DNA of 46,825 bases from an uncultured Pelagibacteraceae bacterium (GTDB taxonomy: Bacteria; Pseudomonadota; Alphaproteobacteria; Pelagibacterales; Pelagibacteraceae): assembly GCA_902551895.1 (NCBI GenBank), contig CACDEU010000005.1, positions 1 through 46,825 of the forward strand, given 5' to 3'. The notes beneath the pieces were generated by a model, which was given only the letters and a program-made list of their open reading frames with translations, made no database searches and was not told where the DNA came from. The position numbers and the translations under genes were made by a program. How positions within the stretch are numbered: position 1 is the first letter of the stretch; every line of letters starts with the position of its first letter. Below are positions 8,952 through 18,225 of this stretch, in pieces.

Positions 8952-10033
8952 ATTTTGCATTGTGCAAAATTCATTAGATAGTGATCTAATAAAACACAGT
9001 GCATCATTGCCTCTCCAATTGGTACTGCCCTTATACCAACACATGGATCGTGTCTTCCTTTAACAGAGATAGATGTATTCTTTCCAAATTTATCAATTGT
9101 TTTTCTTGATAAAAGAATAGAAGAAGTTGGTTTAACTGCAAAAGAAACAATTATATCTTGCCCAGAAGAAATACCACCAAGAATTCCTCCTGCATTATTT
9201 GATTTAAAATTAGTTTTCTTACCTTTTTGTATAATTTCATCAGAATTTTGCTCACCAGTTAATTGAGCAGAGTTCATGCCTGATCCAATATTGACACCTT
9301 TGACTGCATTAATACTCATCATAGCTGCAGCTAAATCCATATCTAATTTAGAATAAATTGGGGCCCCTAGTCCAATTGGAACACCTTTAGCTCTTACTTG
9401 AATAGTCGCCCCACATGAAGAGCCTGATTTTCTAATACCCAATAAATATTTTTCCCAAAGTTTTATAATTGATTTATCAGGACAGAAAAAAGGATTTTTA
9501 TAAATAAATTTTTCGTCCCATTTGCTAGTATCACAACCTATAATTCCTATCTGCGTTACAGCACCAACAACTTTATATTTACTTCCTAGTTTCTTCTGTA
9601 ATACTTTTTTTGCAATAGCTCCAGCAGCCACTCTACTAGCAGTTTCTCTAGCTGATTGTCTCCCACCTCCTCGGTAATCCCTTATTCCATATTTTTTAAA
9701 GTAGGTATAATCAGCATGGCCTGGTCTAAATTTATTTTTTATTGTTTCGTAATCCCTTGATCTCATATCTTTATTGTAAATTATCATTGAGATTGGAGTA
9801 CCGGTTGTTTTTCCTTCAAACACACCCGATAAAATATTTACTTTATCATCCTCTTTTCTTTGAGTTGTAAATTTTGATTGACCAGGTTTTCGTTTATTAA
9901 GTTCAATTTGTATATCTTTTTCAGTTATTTTTATATTTGGAGGGCAACCATCTACTACACATCCTATAGCAGGTCCATGAGATTCACCCCAAGTAGTAAA
10001 ACGAAATATCTTTCCAAAAGTATTAAATGACAT
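8948..10033 (-). CDS. aroC: chorismate synthase
   Basis: Last shikimate-pathway enzyme, converting EPSP to chorismate with reduced FMN. The protein is 361 residues from the ATG at 10033, giving the expected N-terminus [21 protein letters not shown]. An ATG 42 bases further upstream is in frame but adds 14 residues absent from the family, so it was rejected. Family signatures are present: [39 protein letters not shown] with RQSARETA, and the C-terminal [19 protein letters not shown]. It is divergent from pdxH, with 33 bases between the starts. The 3' end overlaps dxs by four bases. Confidence 0.97.
   Translation of the reverse strand: MSFNTFGKIFRFTTWGESHGPAIGCVVDGCPPNIKITEKDIQIELNKRKPGQSKFTTQRKEDDKVNILSGVFEGKTTGTPISMIIYNKDMRSRDYETIKNKFRPGHADYTYFKKYGIRDYRGGGRQSARETASRVAAGAIAKKVLQKKLGSKYKVVGAVTQIGIIGCDTSKWDEKFIYKNPFFCPDKSIIKLWEKYLLGIRKSGSSCGATIQVRAKGVPIGLGAPIYSKLDMDLAAAMMSINAVKGVNIGSGMNSAQLTGEQNSDEIIQKGKKTNFKSNNAGGILGGISSGQDIIVSFAVKPTSSILLSRKTIDKFGKNTSISVKGRHDPCVGIRAVPIGEAMMHCVLLDHYLMNFAQCKI
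8951..8971 (-). terminator. perfect 9-bp hairpin at the dxs/aroC convergent junction
   Basis: AATTTTGCA (8951-8959) and TGCAAAATT (8963-8971) form a perfect 9-base-pair stem with a three-base loop, placed exactly where the two genes converge. Read on the minus strand it is followed within a few bases by a T-rich stretch, so it could end aroC transcription. On the plus strand the following bases are not T-rich. The stem is A+T-rich with only two G-C pairs and lies inside the last aroC codons, so function is uncertain. Confidence 0.4.
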
Positions 10034-10066
10034 TAAATATATTATATAAATTATTTTGTTGAAATT

Positions 10067-10693
10067 ATGAATCAAAAAAACTCGCTAGGTATAGATTTAT
10101 GCTTCAAGGATTTAGACAATCCAATAGATTTGTTTATAAATTGGTTTAACGAAGCTAAAAAAACAGAAATTAATGATCCGAATGCCCTTGCTTTAGCAAC
10201 TGTAGGAAAAAATGGGACACCTTCTGTTAGAATGGTTTTACTTAAAGATTTTAATGAAAAAGGATTTGTTTTTTATACAAATTTAAATAGTCAAAAAAGT
10301 ACTGAAATAAAGTCTAACCCAAATGCATCAATGTGCTTTCATTGGAAATCGATATTAAGGCAGGTAAGAATTACAGGAGAATTATCTAAGGTTTCTGAAG
10401 AAGATTCTGATAATTATTACAATAGCAGATCATATGGAAGTAAAATAGGAGCATGGGCTTCAAATCAAAGCAGTATTCTAAAATCTAGAGATGAGTTGCT
10501 AAAATCAATCGAAGAATTTAAGAAAAAATATCCAAGAGAAAAAAATATTCCAAGACCAAAATATTGGTCAGGATGGAACTTAAATCCTATTGAAATCGAA
10601 TTTTGGCTTGATGGCAAAGACAGAATACATGAAAGACTGCGTTATACTAGACAAGATAATAATAAGTGGGAAAAAAATCTTTTAAGTCCTTAG
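10067..10693 (+). CDS. pdxH: pyridoxamine 5'-phosphate oxidase
   Basis: FMN enzyme that oxidises pyridoxine or pyridoxamine 5'-phosphate to pyridoxal 5'-phosphate, serving both B6 synthesis and salvage. It has 208 residues, normal size. FMN-binding landmarks are [30 protein letters not shown] and [19 protein letters not shown]. The C-terminal signature is [19 protein letters not shown] followed by HERLRY. The start chosen gives the usual N-terminal helix before the barrel. It is divergent from aroC and convergent with the polyprenyl synthase gene, sharing a TTAG stop overlap at 10690-10693. Confidence 0.96.
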   Translation: MNQKNSLGIDLCFKDLDNPIDLFINWFNEAKKTEINDPNALALATVGKNGTPSVRMVLLKDFNEKGFVFYTNLNSQKSTEIKSNPNASMCFHWKSILRQVRITGELSKVSEEDSDNYYNSRSYGSKIGAWASNQSSILKSRDELLKSIEEFKKKYPREKNIPRPKYWSGWNLNPIEIEFWLDGKDRIHERLRYTRQDNNKWEKNLLSP

Positions 10694-11703
10694 TAAGATC
10701 TTTCTAAACTAAATGAAGTTAGGTTTTTAAGAATTTCCTTCTCTTTAGATTCATTAAAAATACTCAAAGAATTAGAAGCAAGGTTAATAAAATATTCTGC
10801 TTTTGTATAACAAGCTGAAATTATATTATAATTTTTTATCATTATTAAAACTCTTTTCAATTCTTCTTCACTTCTCTCATTTTTTTCAAACAATTTTTTC
10901 AGTTCATTTTTTTCGTTAGTATTGGCTTTTTGATAGAGAAGAATAATTGGTAAGGTAACTTTTCCTTCATAAAAATCGTTGCCTATTTTTTTTCCAAAGA
11001 ATTTAAGTTCTGAATTGTAATCCAAAGTATCATCAGCTATTTGGAAAGTAAGTCCGAGGTTTTTTCCATAAAACTCTAAAGCTTCTTTAACTTTACTTTC
11101 TTTATTTGCCAAAATAGAACCTACTTTTGTTGCTGCTGCAAAAAGAGAAGCTGTTTTTGCAGAAATTATTTTTAAATAAGTTTCTTCAAGCATATCTATT
11201 TCACCTTTATGTTGTAGTTGTAAGACTTCACCTTGTGAAATTTCAGCAGATGTAGAAGATAGAAGTTTTAATATTTCTAAGTTTCCATCCTCCACCATCA
11301 TTTCAAAGCATCTGCTTAACAAATAATCACCAACTAAAATTGATGATTGATTTCCCCAAATGCTATTTAAAGTTTTTTTTCCTCTTCTAATTTTGCTATT
11401 ATCGATTACGTCATCATGCATAAGTGTAGCAGCGTGGATTAATTCGACACAGGCTGCTAAATTTATATCTCTACTACCTTTAGAGTATCCACAAATTTTT
11501 GCCGCCCCTAATGTGAGAAGTGCTCTAAGTCTTTTTCCACCAGTTCTTAAATGGTAGTTTGTCATTTCATCAACAAGGCTAACTTTGCTAGATAATTTTA
11601 ATTTAATTTTCTCTTCAACTAATACTAATTTTTCCTCAACTGAATTTTTGAGTTCTGAATATGAATTATTTATTCGATTTTTTAACTGAACAACTGTTCC
11701 CAT
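10690..11703 (-). CDS. ispB: long-chain all-trans polyprenyl diphosphate synthase (IspB-like)
   Basis: Prenyltransferase of 337 residues resembling octaprenyl/solanesyl diphosphate synthases, which build the quinone side chain. The first aspartate-rich motif is HDDVID followed by RRGKKTLN, in the short DDxxD form that marks long-chain enzymes, and the second is ADDTLDY. GGKRLRALLTLGAA is the substrate-binding block. It is clearly distinct from the IspA-type gene at 6172-7041, whose first motif has two extra residues. Expected role is the ubiquinone tail; chain length (C40, C45 or C50) cannot be read from sequence. It is divergent from the S49 peptidase gene. Confidence 0.9.
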   Translation of the reverse strand: MGTVVQLKNRINNSYSELKNSVEEKLVLVEEKIKLKLSSKVSLVDEMTNYHLRTGGKRLRALLTLGAAKICGYSKGSRDINLAACVELIHAATLMHDDVIDNSKIRRGKKTLNSIWGNQSSILVGDYLLSRCFEMMVEDGNLEILKLLSSTSAEISQGEVLQLQHKGEIDMLEETYLKIISAKTASLFAAATKVGSILANKESKVKEALEFYGKNLGLTFQIADDTLDYNSELKFFGKKIGNDFYEGKVTLPIILLYQKANTNEKNELKKLFEKNERSEEELKRVLIMIKNYNIISACYTKAEYFINLASNSLSIFNESKEKEILKNLTSFSLERSY

Positions 11704-11745
11704 CTAAATAAACTAGTATAATTAACGCATTATTATACTTATCAA

Positions 11746-11773
11746 TTGACGCACCTTAAACTTCAACTATAAG
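11746..11773 (+). promoter_or_regulatory. putative sigma-70 promoter for the sohB-like/glyQ/glyS/ppdK run
   Basis: TTGACG at 11746-11751 and TATAAG at 11768-11773 are separated by 16 bases, close to the sigma-70 consensus. It lies 39 bases ahead of the peptidase ATG in the only sizeable spacer before four tightly packed plus-strand genes. Assigned from sequence match alone. Confidence 0.5.
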
Positions 11774-11812
11774 TAGACTTTATATTAAACCAAAAATTTT
11801 ATAAGCATAAGA

Positions 11813-12619
11813 ATGTTCTCTATTTTTAAAAAAAAAAAAATAATACCTCACATTAAACTTAGTGGTGTAATTGGTAATGTTGGAAAATTTAAACAAGGTA
11901 TAGATTTTGCAGGACAAGAAGAAATAATTAAAAAGGCTTTTTCAATTAAAAAAGCACCTGCCGTAGCCATTTCTATTAATTCACCCGGAGGTTCTCCTGT
12001 TCAATCACATCTAATTCATGATTTTATTAGATCGCAAGCAAAAAAAAATAAAAAAAAAGTAATAATTTTTGCCGAAGATGTGGCTGCATCTGGAGGATAT
12101 TTAATTGCATGTGCGGGAGATGAGATTTATGCAAATCAAAGTTCCATAGTAGGATCAATAGGTGTTATTTATTCGTCTTTTGGATTTAAAGATCTAATAA
12201 ATAAAATAGGAGTTCAAAGAAGAGTTTATACTGCTGGCAAGAACAAAAGTACCCTTGATCCCTTCATGGATGAAAAAAAAGAAGATATTGAAAGATTAAA
12301 AACTATTCAGCTAGATCTCCATAAAGATTTTATTGATGTTGTTGAAAAAAGCAGGTCTTCAAAATTAAAAAAAGATAGTGGAATCGAATTATTTTCAGGA
12401 GAATTTTGGTCAGGTAGGAAAGCAAAAGAATTAGGCTTAATAGATGGAATAGGAAATGCAGATCAAATTTTAAGAGAAAAATTTGGTGAAAAAATAATTA
12501 TTAAAAAATTCGAAAAAGCAAAAGGCTGGCTTGCTAGAAAATTATCTTCAGAAAATCATACGGAACAAGCAATTAGTATTTTAGAAGAAAGATCTATCTG
12601 GCAAAGGTATGGCTTCTAA
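11813..12619 (+). CDS. sohB: S49 family serine peptidase (SppA/SohB-like)
   Basis: Peptidase of the SppA/ClpP-crotonase fold family, 268 residues. The block [15 protein letters not shown] is followed by [18 protein letters not shown], where Ser93 matches the nucleophile. Lys145 in [11 protein letters not shown] fits the general-base lysine of the SppA36 Ser-Lys dyad. Relatives degrade leftover signal peptides in the membrane, and most carry an N-terminal membrane anchor. Here the N-terminus begins with a short basic stretch and goes straight into the domain, with no obvious signal or transmembrane segment, so the protein may be peripheral or cytoplasmic. Its 3' end overlaps glyQ by 11 bases. 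The SohB name is by family only. Confidence 0.8.
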   Translation: MFSIFKKKKIIPHIKLSGVIGNVGKFKQGIDFAGQEEIIKKAFSIKKAPAVAISINSPGGSPVQSHLIHDFIRSQAKKNKKKVIIFAEDVAASGGYLIACAGDEIYANQSSIVGSIGVIYSSFGFKDLINKIGVQRRVYTAGKNKSTLDPFMDEKKEDIERLKTIQLDLHKDFIDVVEKSRSSKLKKDSGIELFSGEFWSGRKAKELGLIDGIGNADQILREKFGEKIIIKKFEKAKGWLARKLSSENHTEQAISILEERSIWQRYGF

Positions 12620-13490
12620 AAAAAAAAATAAAAAAATTAAATTTCAATCATTTCAAGATACAATCTTGAGTTTACAGAAATATTGGAGCAAACATGGATG
12701 CGTAATTTTACAACCATATGATTTAGAGGTTGGAGCCGGAACATTTCACCCTGCTACAACACTTAGATCTTTAGGAAGTAAACCGTGGAGAACAGCCTAT
12801 GTTCAACCTTCAAGAAGACCAACGGACGGAAGATATGGAGAAAATCCAAATAGACTTCAACATTATTATCAATTTCAAGTTTTAATTAAACCGTCACCAA
12901 AAAATATAAAAAAACTTTATTTAAACAGTCTTGCAACAATTGGCATTAAACATAAAGAACACGATATAAGATTTGTTGAGGATGATTGGGAAAGTCCAAC
13001 ATTAGGAGCTGCAGGCCTTGGTTGGGAGGTTTGGTGCGATGGTATGGAAGTTACTCAATTTACTTATTTTCAGCAAATGGCTGGAATTGAATGTAATCCT
13101 ATTTCTGTAGAATTGACATACGGATTAGAAAGACTTTGCATGTTTACTCAAGGAAAAAAAAATGTTTTTGATTTAGAATGGAATAACGATGGAGTTTTAT
13201 ATCGAGATGTATTTCATCAGTCAGAAAAAGAATTTTCAAAATATAATTTTGAATTAGCCAATACTGATAATTTATTTAAAATATTTGATATGATAGAGAA
13301 AGAATCTAAATCCTTGATAGAAAACAAAATCTCCTTGCCAGCTTATGACCAATGTTTAAAAGCTAGTCATATTTTTAATATATTAGATGCCAGGGGAGTA
13401 ATAAGCGTTGCGCAAAGAGCTGAGTATATAGCAAGGATTAGAGATCTTGCAAAAGGCGTGGGTCAAGTTTGGCTTGAAAGTCAAAAATAA
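12609..13490 (+). CDS. glyQ: glycyl-tRNA synthetase alpha subunit
   Basis: Catalytic alpha subunit of the bacterial alpha2-beta2 glycyl-tRNA synthetase, 293 residues. Class II landmarks include [17 protein letters not shown] near the N-terminus, [14 protein letters not shown], the motif with [20 protein letters not shown], and the glycine-specific [21 protein letters not shown]. The N-terminus has a lysine-rich extension of about a dozen residues. It overlaps the preceding peptidase gene by 11 bases, and glyS starts one base after its stop. The alpha subunit needs the beta subunit for tRNA recognition, which makes the broken glyS next to it notable. Confidence 0.97.
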   Translation: MASKKKNKKIKFQSFQDTILSLQKYWSKHGCVILQPYDLEVGAGTFHPATTLRSLGSKPWRTAYVQPSRRPTDGRYGENPNRLQHYYQFQVLIKPSPKNIKKLYLNSLATIGIKHKEHDIRFVEDDWESPTLGAAGLGWEVWCDGMEVTQFTYFQQMAGIECNPISVELTYGLERLCMFTQGKKNVFDLEWNNDGVLYRDVFHQSEKEFSKYNFELANTDNLFKIFDMIEKESKSLIENKISLPAYDQCLKASHIFNILDARGVISVAQRAEYIARIRDLAKGVGQVWLESQK

Positions 13491-13491
13491 A

Positions 13492-15180
13492 ATGGCTGAA
13501 TTTTTATTAGAATTATTTAGTGAAGAGATACCTGCCAAACTACAATCTGACGCAAGAATAAATTTACTTTCAAGTTTTAAAAACTTTTTTGAAAAAGAAA
13601 ATATAAATTATAAAGATGATGCTAAAGTTTTTTCTACGCCAAATAGATTAGTTTTATGTTTTAAAAAAATTGAAAGAGAAATACATCAAAAATCTGTAGA
13701 GATAAGAGGACCAAATACTAAGGCTCCAGATAACGCAATAGAGGGTTTTTTAAAATCAAATTTAATTCAAAAAAAAGATCTTTATAAAAAAATTACTGAT
13801 AAGGGTGAATTTTTTTTTTATAAAAAACCATCAAAAAAAATAAAGTCAGAAGAAATTTTAAAATCTAACATTCCAAATATTTTAGAAAGTCTACCCTGGA
13901 AAAAATCAATGAAATGGGGAGAATATAGCCTTTATTGGGGAAGACCTTTAAAATCAATACTTGCAATTTTTGACAACAAACCTTTAAAGTTTGAATTTCA
14001 TCATTTAGAAAGTTCAAATTTAACTTACGTAGACAAAGATTTTGAAGAGAAAATAAAAATATTTAAAAATATTAATTCGTATTTTTCTTATTTTAAAAAA
14101 TTAAATGTAATTATTGATAACGATATAAGAAAAAAATATATAAAAAAAAAACTAGCAGACCTATCAAATAAAAAAAACCTTCAAATAAATACTAATGAAA
14201 GGCTATTAAATGAGGTAACTGATATTGTTGAAAAACCAAAAGTAATTTTATGCTCATTTGATAAAAAATATCTTAGTATACCAAAAGAAATTATAACAAT
14301 AACGATGCAGAATCATCAAAGATATTTTCCAACATTTGACAAAAAAAATAATTTAACAAATAATTTTTTTATTGTTGCAGATTCATTTGATCCAAAAAAC
14401 TTTGTAAAAATTGGTAACGAAAGCGTAATTGATGCAAGATTAAGCGATGCAGAGTTTTTCTGGAATAAAAATAAATCACAAAACTTGGTAAAGCAAATAT
14501 CTAAATTAAAAAATATAAATTATTTTAAAGGTTTAGGAAGCTATTATGATAAAGTTCAAAGGATAAGAAAATTAAGCAGTCTTATTTCAGATGAATTATT
14601 AATTAGTAAAGAAAAAATAGAAATTGCATCTTCCATTTGTAAAGTAGATTTACTCTCAGATCTTGTGGCAGAATTTCCAGAATTACAAGGTATTTTGGGA
14701 GGTTATTTTGCTGAAGCACAGGGTTTTGAAAAAGAAGTTTGTCTTGCTGTTAGCGAACATTATTTACCAACAGGATTAGATAGCAAGATTCCAAAAAAAC
14801 CTTATAGCATTGCTTTATCACTGAGCGACAAATTAGACTCCCTTGTAGGTTTTTTTGGTCTAGGTTTAAAACCTTCGAGCTCCAAAGATCCATATGCACT
14901 AAGAAGATCAGCAATTGGTTTATTAAAAATGATTTTAGAAAATAATAAAGAATTAAAATTAAAAGATTTAATTAATTATAATTGCCAATTATATAGAGAA
15001 CAAAATATTAATTTTAGTTCGAAAAACGTTCAAAAAGATCTTTCAGAATTTTTCCATGATAGGTACAAAAATTTTATGAAAGAAAAAGAAATTAGAAATG
15101 ATATTATTGAAAGTGTTACTTTAGATTACAATATTGATAACATTTTAAAAATTTATAAAAAAAACGATAACCTTAAATAA
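13492..15180 (+). CDS. glyS: glycyl-tRNA synthetase beta subunit, N-terminal part (frameshifted gene)
   Basis: From the ATG at 13492 the protein begins MAEFLLELFSEEIPAK, the typical GlyS start; an in-frame ATG at 13447 lies inside glyQ and was rejected. The open frame gives 562 residues, while GlyS is normally about 690. It covers the N-terminal domains and the HD-like region (ELQGILGGYFAEAQG, AVSEHYLPTG, DPYALRRSAIGLLK) but stops before the tRNA-binding DALR-like C-terminal domain. That missing domain is encoded immediately downstream in the next frame. The break coincides with a run of eight A at 15157-15164; seven A would join the frames into a 689-residue protein. It could be a sequencing or assembly error, a real mutation, or a site rescued by slippage. 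Confidence 0.93.
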   Translation: MAEFLLELFSEEIPAKLQSDARINLLSSFKNFFEKENINYKDDAKVFSTPNRLVLCFKKIEREIHQKSVEIRGPNTKAPDNAIEGFLKSNLIQKKDLYKKITDKGEFFFYKKPSKKIKSEEILKSNIPNILESLPWKKSMKWGEYSLYWGRPLKSILAIFDNKPLKFEFHHLESSNLTYVDKDFEEKIKIFKNINSYFSYFKKLNVIIDNDIRKKYIKKKLADLSNKKNLQINTNERLLNEVTDIVEKPKVILCSFDKKYLSIPKEIITITMQNHQRYFPTFDKKNNLTNNFFIVADSFDPKNFVKIGNESVIDARLSDAEFFWNKNKSQNLVKQISKLKNINYFKGLGSYYDKVQRIRKLSSLISDELLISKEKIEIASSICKVDLLSDLVAEFPELQGILGGYFAEAQGFEKEVCLAVSEHYLPTGLDSKIPKKPYSIALSLSDKLDSLVGFFGLGLKPSSSKDPYALRRSAIGLLKMILENNKELKLKDLINYNCQLYREQNINFSSKNVQKDLSEFFHDRYKNFMKEKEIRNDIIESVTLDYNIDNILKIYKKNDNLK

Positions 15181-15208
15181 ATTAATTTCAAAAGAAATTG
15201 GAAAAGAT

Positions 15209-15562
15209 TTGATGTTTAGTTACAAAAGAGCATCAAATATTATTTTTAATGAATTGAAAAATAATAAAATAGAACTAACCGGATCTGCAGATCCAGGACT
15301 ATTTAAAAATGAATTTGAAAAAATACTTTATAAAAAAATTCACGAAATAAGAAAAGATTTCACTAAAATCGGCAAAGATAATGATTATGAAGGTATATTA
15401 AAAACATTGTCATTAGCAAAAAAAGAGATAAATGAGTTTTTTGAGAATGTAATTGTAAATGATCAAGATGATTTAATTAAGAAAAATAGGCTAGAACTTT
15501 TACAAATGTTATGTAAAACCTTCGATAATTATTTAAATTTTTCTAAAGTAGAAAGCTTATAG
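15209..15562 (+). CDS. glyS: glycyl-tRNA synthetase beta subunit, C-terminal part (other frame)
   Basis: This frame encodes the C-terminal tRNA-binding domain of GlyS: SYKRASNI, TGSADPGLFKNEFEKILY, and AKKEINEFFENVIVNDQDD followed by KKNRLELLQML, which match the end of the beta subunit in order. Meaningful coding continues upstream of the first possible starts (TTG 15209, ATG 15212) back to about 15160, which supports one interrupted gene rather than a separate small gene. If expressed alone from 15212, it would be a 116-residue polypeptide beginning 31 bases after the stop of the first part. Its TAG stop overlaps the GTG start of ppdK by one base, as expected for an intact translationally coupled operon. 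Confidence 0.9.
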   Translation: MMFSYKRASNIIFNELKNNKIELTGSADPGLFKNEFEKILYKKIHEIRKDFTKIGKDNDYEGILKTLSLAKKEINEFFENVIVNDQDDLIKKNRLELLQMLCKTFDNYLNFSKVESL

Positions 15563-18219
15563 TGAAAAAATTAGTTTTTAATTTTAAATCAAAAGATACA
15601 AAAAAAATAAAATTCCCAAAAAATATATTAGGTGGAAAAGGAGCAAACCTCGCCGAAATGGGAAGGCTTGGATACCCTGTTCCTTCAGGATTTACTATTT
15701 CTACTGAAGTCTGTGATTTATTTTATAAAAATAATAAAAAAATTGATCCAAAGATATTAAAAAATATAAAAGCTGAAATAAAAAATATCGAAAAAGAGTC
15801 AGGCAAAAAATTTGGAGATTTAAAAAATCCTTTATTGGTTTCAGTAAGATCGGGCGCAAGAATTTCAATGCCTGGAATGATGGATACTATATTAAATTTA
15901 GGCCTAAACGACAAAACAGTTCTATCTCTTGCTAAAAAAACTTCAAACCCAAGATTTGCCAAAGATAGTTATAGAAGATTTATTCAAATGTACGCTAATG
16001 TTGTACTAGGAGTTAAAAGTTACAATTTTGAAGAACTTATTGAAAATTATAAACTTACAAAAGGAGTTTTGCTAGATACTGATTTAGACGAAAATGATTG
16101 GGATGGTTTAATTAAAGATTTTAAGAGTGTTATTAAAGAAAAAACAAAAAAAGAATTTCCCCAGGATGTTAATGAACAATTAATAGGAGCAATAAAAGCA
16201 GTATTTTTATCTTGGCAAAGCAGTAGAGCAAAAGTTTATAGAAAACTTAATCAAATACCGTCTGATTGGGGAACAGCAGTTAATGTTCAGTTAATGGTAT
16301 TTGGAAACATGGGAGAAGATTGTGCGACAGGAGTAGTTTTTACAAGAAATCCATCTTCAGGTAAAAATGAAATTTATGGAGAATATTTAATTAATGCGCA
16401 AGGTGAAGATGTTGTTGCAGGTACAAGAACTCCACAATACATAACGAAAAAAGCTAGAATTGATTCTGGAATTAAAGAAATCTCAATGCAAGAATCAATG
16501 CCAATTGTTTTTAAACAATTATATAAAATTTTAAAGAATTTAGAAAAGCATTATAAAGATATGCAGGATGTTGAATTTACAGTTGAAAAAAATAAACTTT
16601 GGATATTGCAAACAAGATCTGGAAAAAGAACAGCTAAATCTGCTGTCAAGATTGCAGTTGATATGGTTAAAGAAAAATTAATTTCAAAAAAAATTGCTAT
16701 CAAAAGAATAGATCCTCATTCACTAGATACACTTTTACACCCTACATTAGATGAAAAAAGTAAAATAAATGTTATTGCAAAAGGTTTGCCAGCTTCCCCT
16801 GGTGCAGCAAGTGGAAAAGTAGTTTTTTCATCTGCTGAAGCAGAAAGACTTAATGAAATGATGCAGGATACAATTTTAGTTAGAGTAGAAACTTCACCCG
16901 AGGATATACATGGAATGCATGCAGCAAAAGGGATACTTACTTCAAGAGGTGGAATGACAAGTCATGCAGCAGTAGTTGCGCGAGGAATGGGAAGACCATG
17001 TGTTTCAGGATCAAGCGAAATTGATATTAATTATGAAAAAAAAATATTTAAAACTAAATCTATAGAAATAAAAGAAGGTGATTTAATTACAATAGATGGA
17101 TCTACAGGAAGAATTATTCAAGGCGAAGTTCCAAAAATAAAACCTGAAATTTCAGGAGATTTTTCAAAATTAATGAGTTGGGCAGATAGTTTTAGAAAGC
17201 TAAAAGTAAGAACAAATTCTGAAACTTCATTGGATACTAAGACTGCAAGAGAATTTGGAGCAGAAGGAATAGGTCTATGTAGGACAGAACATATGTTTTT
17301 TGATGAAGAAAGAATTTTGTCTGTAAGAGAAATGATACTATCAAAAACTACAGAAGAAAGGAACAAAGCATTAGAGAAACTTTTACCCCATCAAAAGAAT
17401 GATTTTATTGAAATATTTAAAATTATGAGTGGCCTACCTGTTACGGTCAGATTATTAGATCCTCCATTACATGAATTTCTTCCGAGAACAGAAAAGGAAA
17501 TTATTGAAGTATCAAATAAATTAAAATTACCTGTTAAGGAAGTTCAATCTAGAATTAGTGAGCTTCATGAACAAAATCCAATGTTGGGACATAGAGGTTG
17601 TAGATTAGGTATTTCTTTTCCAGAAATTTATGAAATGCAATGTAGAGCAATATTTGAAGCCCTGACAGATTTAAAGTCAAAAAAAATTAAATCTGCTTTT
17701 CCAGAGATAATGATACCTTTAGTTTCAACTGAAGCTGAAATAAAGATTATGAAAGAGCTTGTAATAAGAACGGCAAAAAAAGTTCAAGATGAAAATAAAA
17801 TAAAAATTAAATTTTTAGTTGGAACCATGATTGAACTACCTAGGGCAGCTATAAAAGCCAAAGATATAGCAAAACACGCAGAATTTTTTAGTTTTGGTAC
17901 AAATGATTTAACACAAACTGCATTTGGAATTAGTAGAGATGATAGTGGCAAGTTTTTAAATGATTATATTGAAAATAAAATTTTTGAAATTGATCCTTTT
18001 ATTTCAATAGATGAAGGTGTAGGCGATCTAATCAAAATTGCTTCAGAAAAGGGTAGAAAGCAAAATAAAAATATTAAGCTAGGGATATGTGGAGAACATG
18101 GAGGAGATCCAAAAAGTATATACTTTTGTTCAGATGCTGGATTAGACTATGTTTCTTGCTCGCCTTATAGAGTGCCAGTAGCAAGACTTGCAGCTGCACA
18201 AGCTCAATTAAAAAAATAA
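15562..18219 (+). CDS. ppdK: pyruvate, phosphate dikinase
   Basis: Interconverts pyruvate, ATP and Pi with PEP, AMP and PPi, 885 residues, full length. The start is a GTG overlapping the stop of glyS (TAGTG). The N-terminal ATP-grasp domain begins with GGKGANLAEMGRLGYPVPSGF; the phosphocarrier histidine is His468 in GGMTSHAAVVARG; the C-terminal PEP/pyruvate barrel has GTNDLTQTAFGISRDD and the catalytic Cys843 in GICGEHGGDP. This set separates it from PEP synthase (PpsA) and from EI of the PTS. In an organism with streamlined carbon metabolism it may serve gluconeogenesis or PPi-linked glycolysis; direction is not shown by sequence. Confidence 0.97.
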   Translation: MKKLVFNFKSKDTKKIKFPKNILGGKGANLAEMGRLGYPVPSGFTISTEVCDLFYKNNKKIDPKILKNIKAEIKNIEKESGKKFGDLKNPLLVSVRSGARISMPGMMDTILNLGLNDKTVLSLAKKTSNPRFAKDSYRRFIQMYANVVLGVKSYNFEELIENYKLTKGVLLDTDLDENDWDGLIKDFKSVIKEKTKKEFPQDVNEQLIGAIKAVFLSWQSSRAKVYRKLNQIPSDWGTAVNVQLMVFGNMGEDCATGVVFTRNPSSGKNEIYGEYLINAQGEDVVAGTRTPQYITKKARIDSGIKEISMQESMPIVFKQLYKILKNLEKHYKDMQDVEFTVEKNKLWILQTRSGKRTAKSAVKIAVDMVKEKLISKKIAIKRIDPHSLDTLLHPTLDEKSKINVIAKGLPASPGAASGKVVFSSAEAERLNEMMQDTILVRVETSPEDIHGMHAAKGILTSRGGMTSHAAVVARGMGRPCVSGSSEIDINYEKKIFKTKSIEIKEGDLITIDGSTGRIIQGEVPKIKPEISGDFSKLMSWADSFRKLKVRTNSETSLDTKTAREFGAEGIGLCRTEHMFFDEERILSVREMILSKTTEERNKALEKLLPHQKNDFIEIFKIMSGLPVTVRLLDPPLHEFLPRTEKEIIEVSNKLKLPVKEVQSRISELHEQNPMLGHRGCRLGISFPEIYEMQCRAIFEALTDLKSKKIKSAFPEIMIPLVSTEAEIKIMKELVIRTAKKVQDENKIKIKFLVGTMIELPRAAIKAKDIAKHAEFFSFGTNDLTQTAFGISRDDSGKFLNDYIENKIFEIDPFISIDEGVGDLIKIASEKGRKQNKNIKLGICGEHGGDPKSIYFCSDAGLDYVSCSPYRVPVARLAAAQAQLKK

Positions 18220-18225
18220 TTTTTT

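Noticed and set aside
10034-10075. 14-codon N-terminal extension of aroC
   Set aside because: The family N-terminus begins at MSFNTFG; the extension is hydrophobic, overlaps the pdxH start, and has no family support.
13447-13491. 15-codon N-terminal extension of glyS
   Set aside because: It overlaps the end of glyQ in another frame, and GlyS proteins start at MAEFLLELFSEE.
15157-15168. Programmed -1 ribosomal frameshift at A-AAA-AAC in glyS
   Set aside because: The heptamer resembles a classic slippery site, but a -1 shift leads to the wrong frame; a +1 shift (or loss of one A in the RNA) is required to reach the C-terminal domain.
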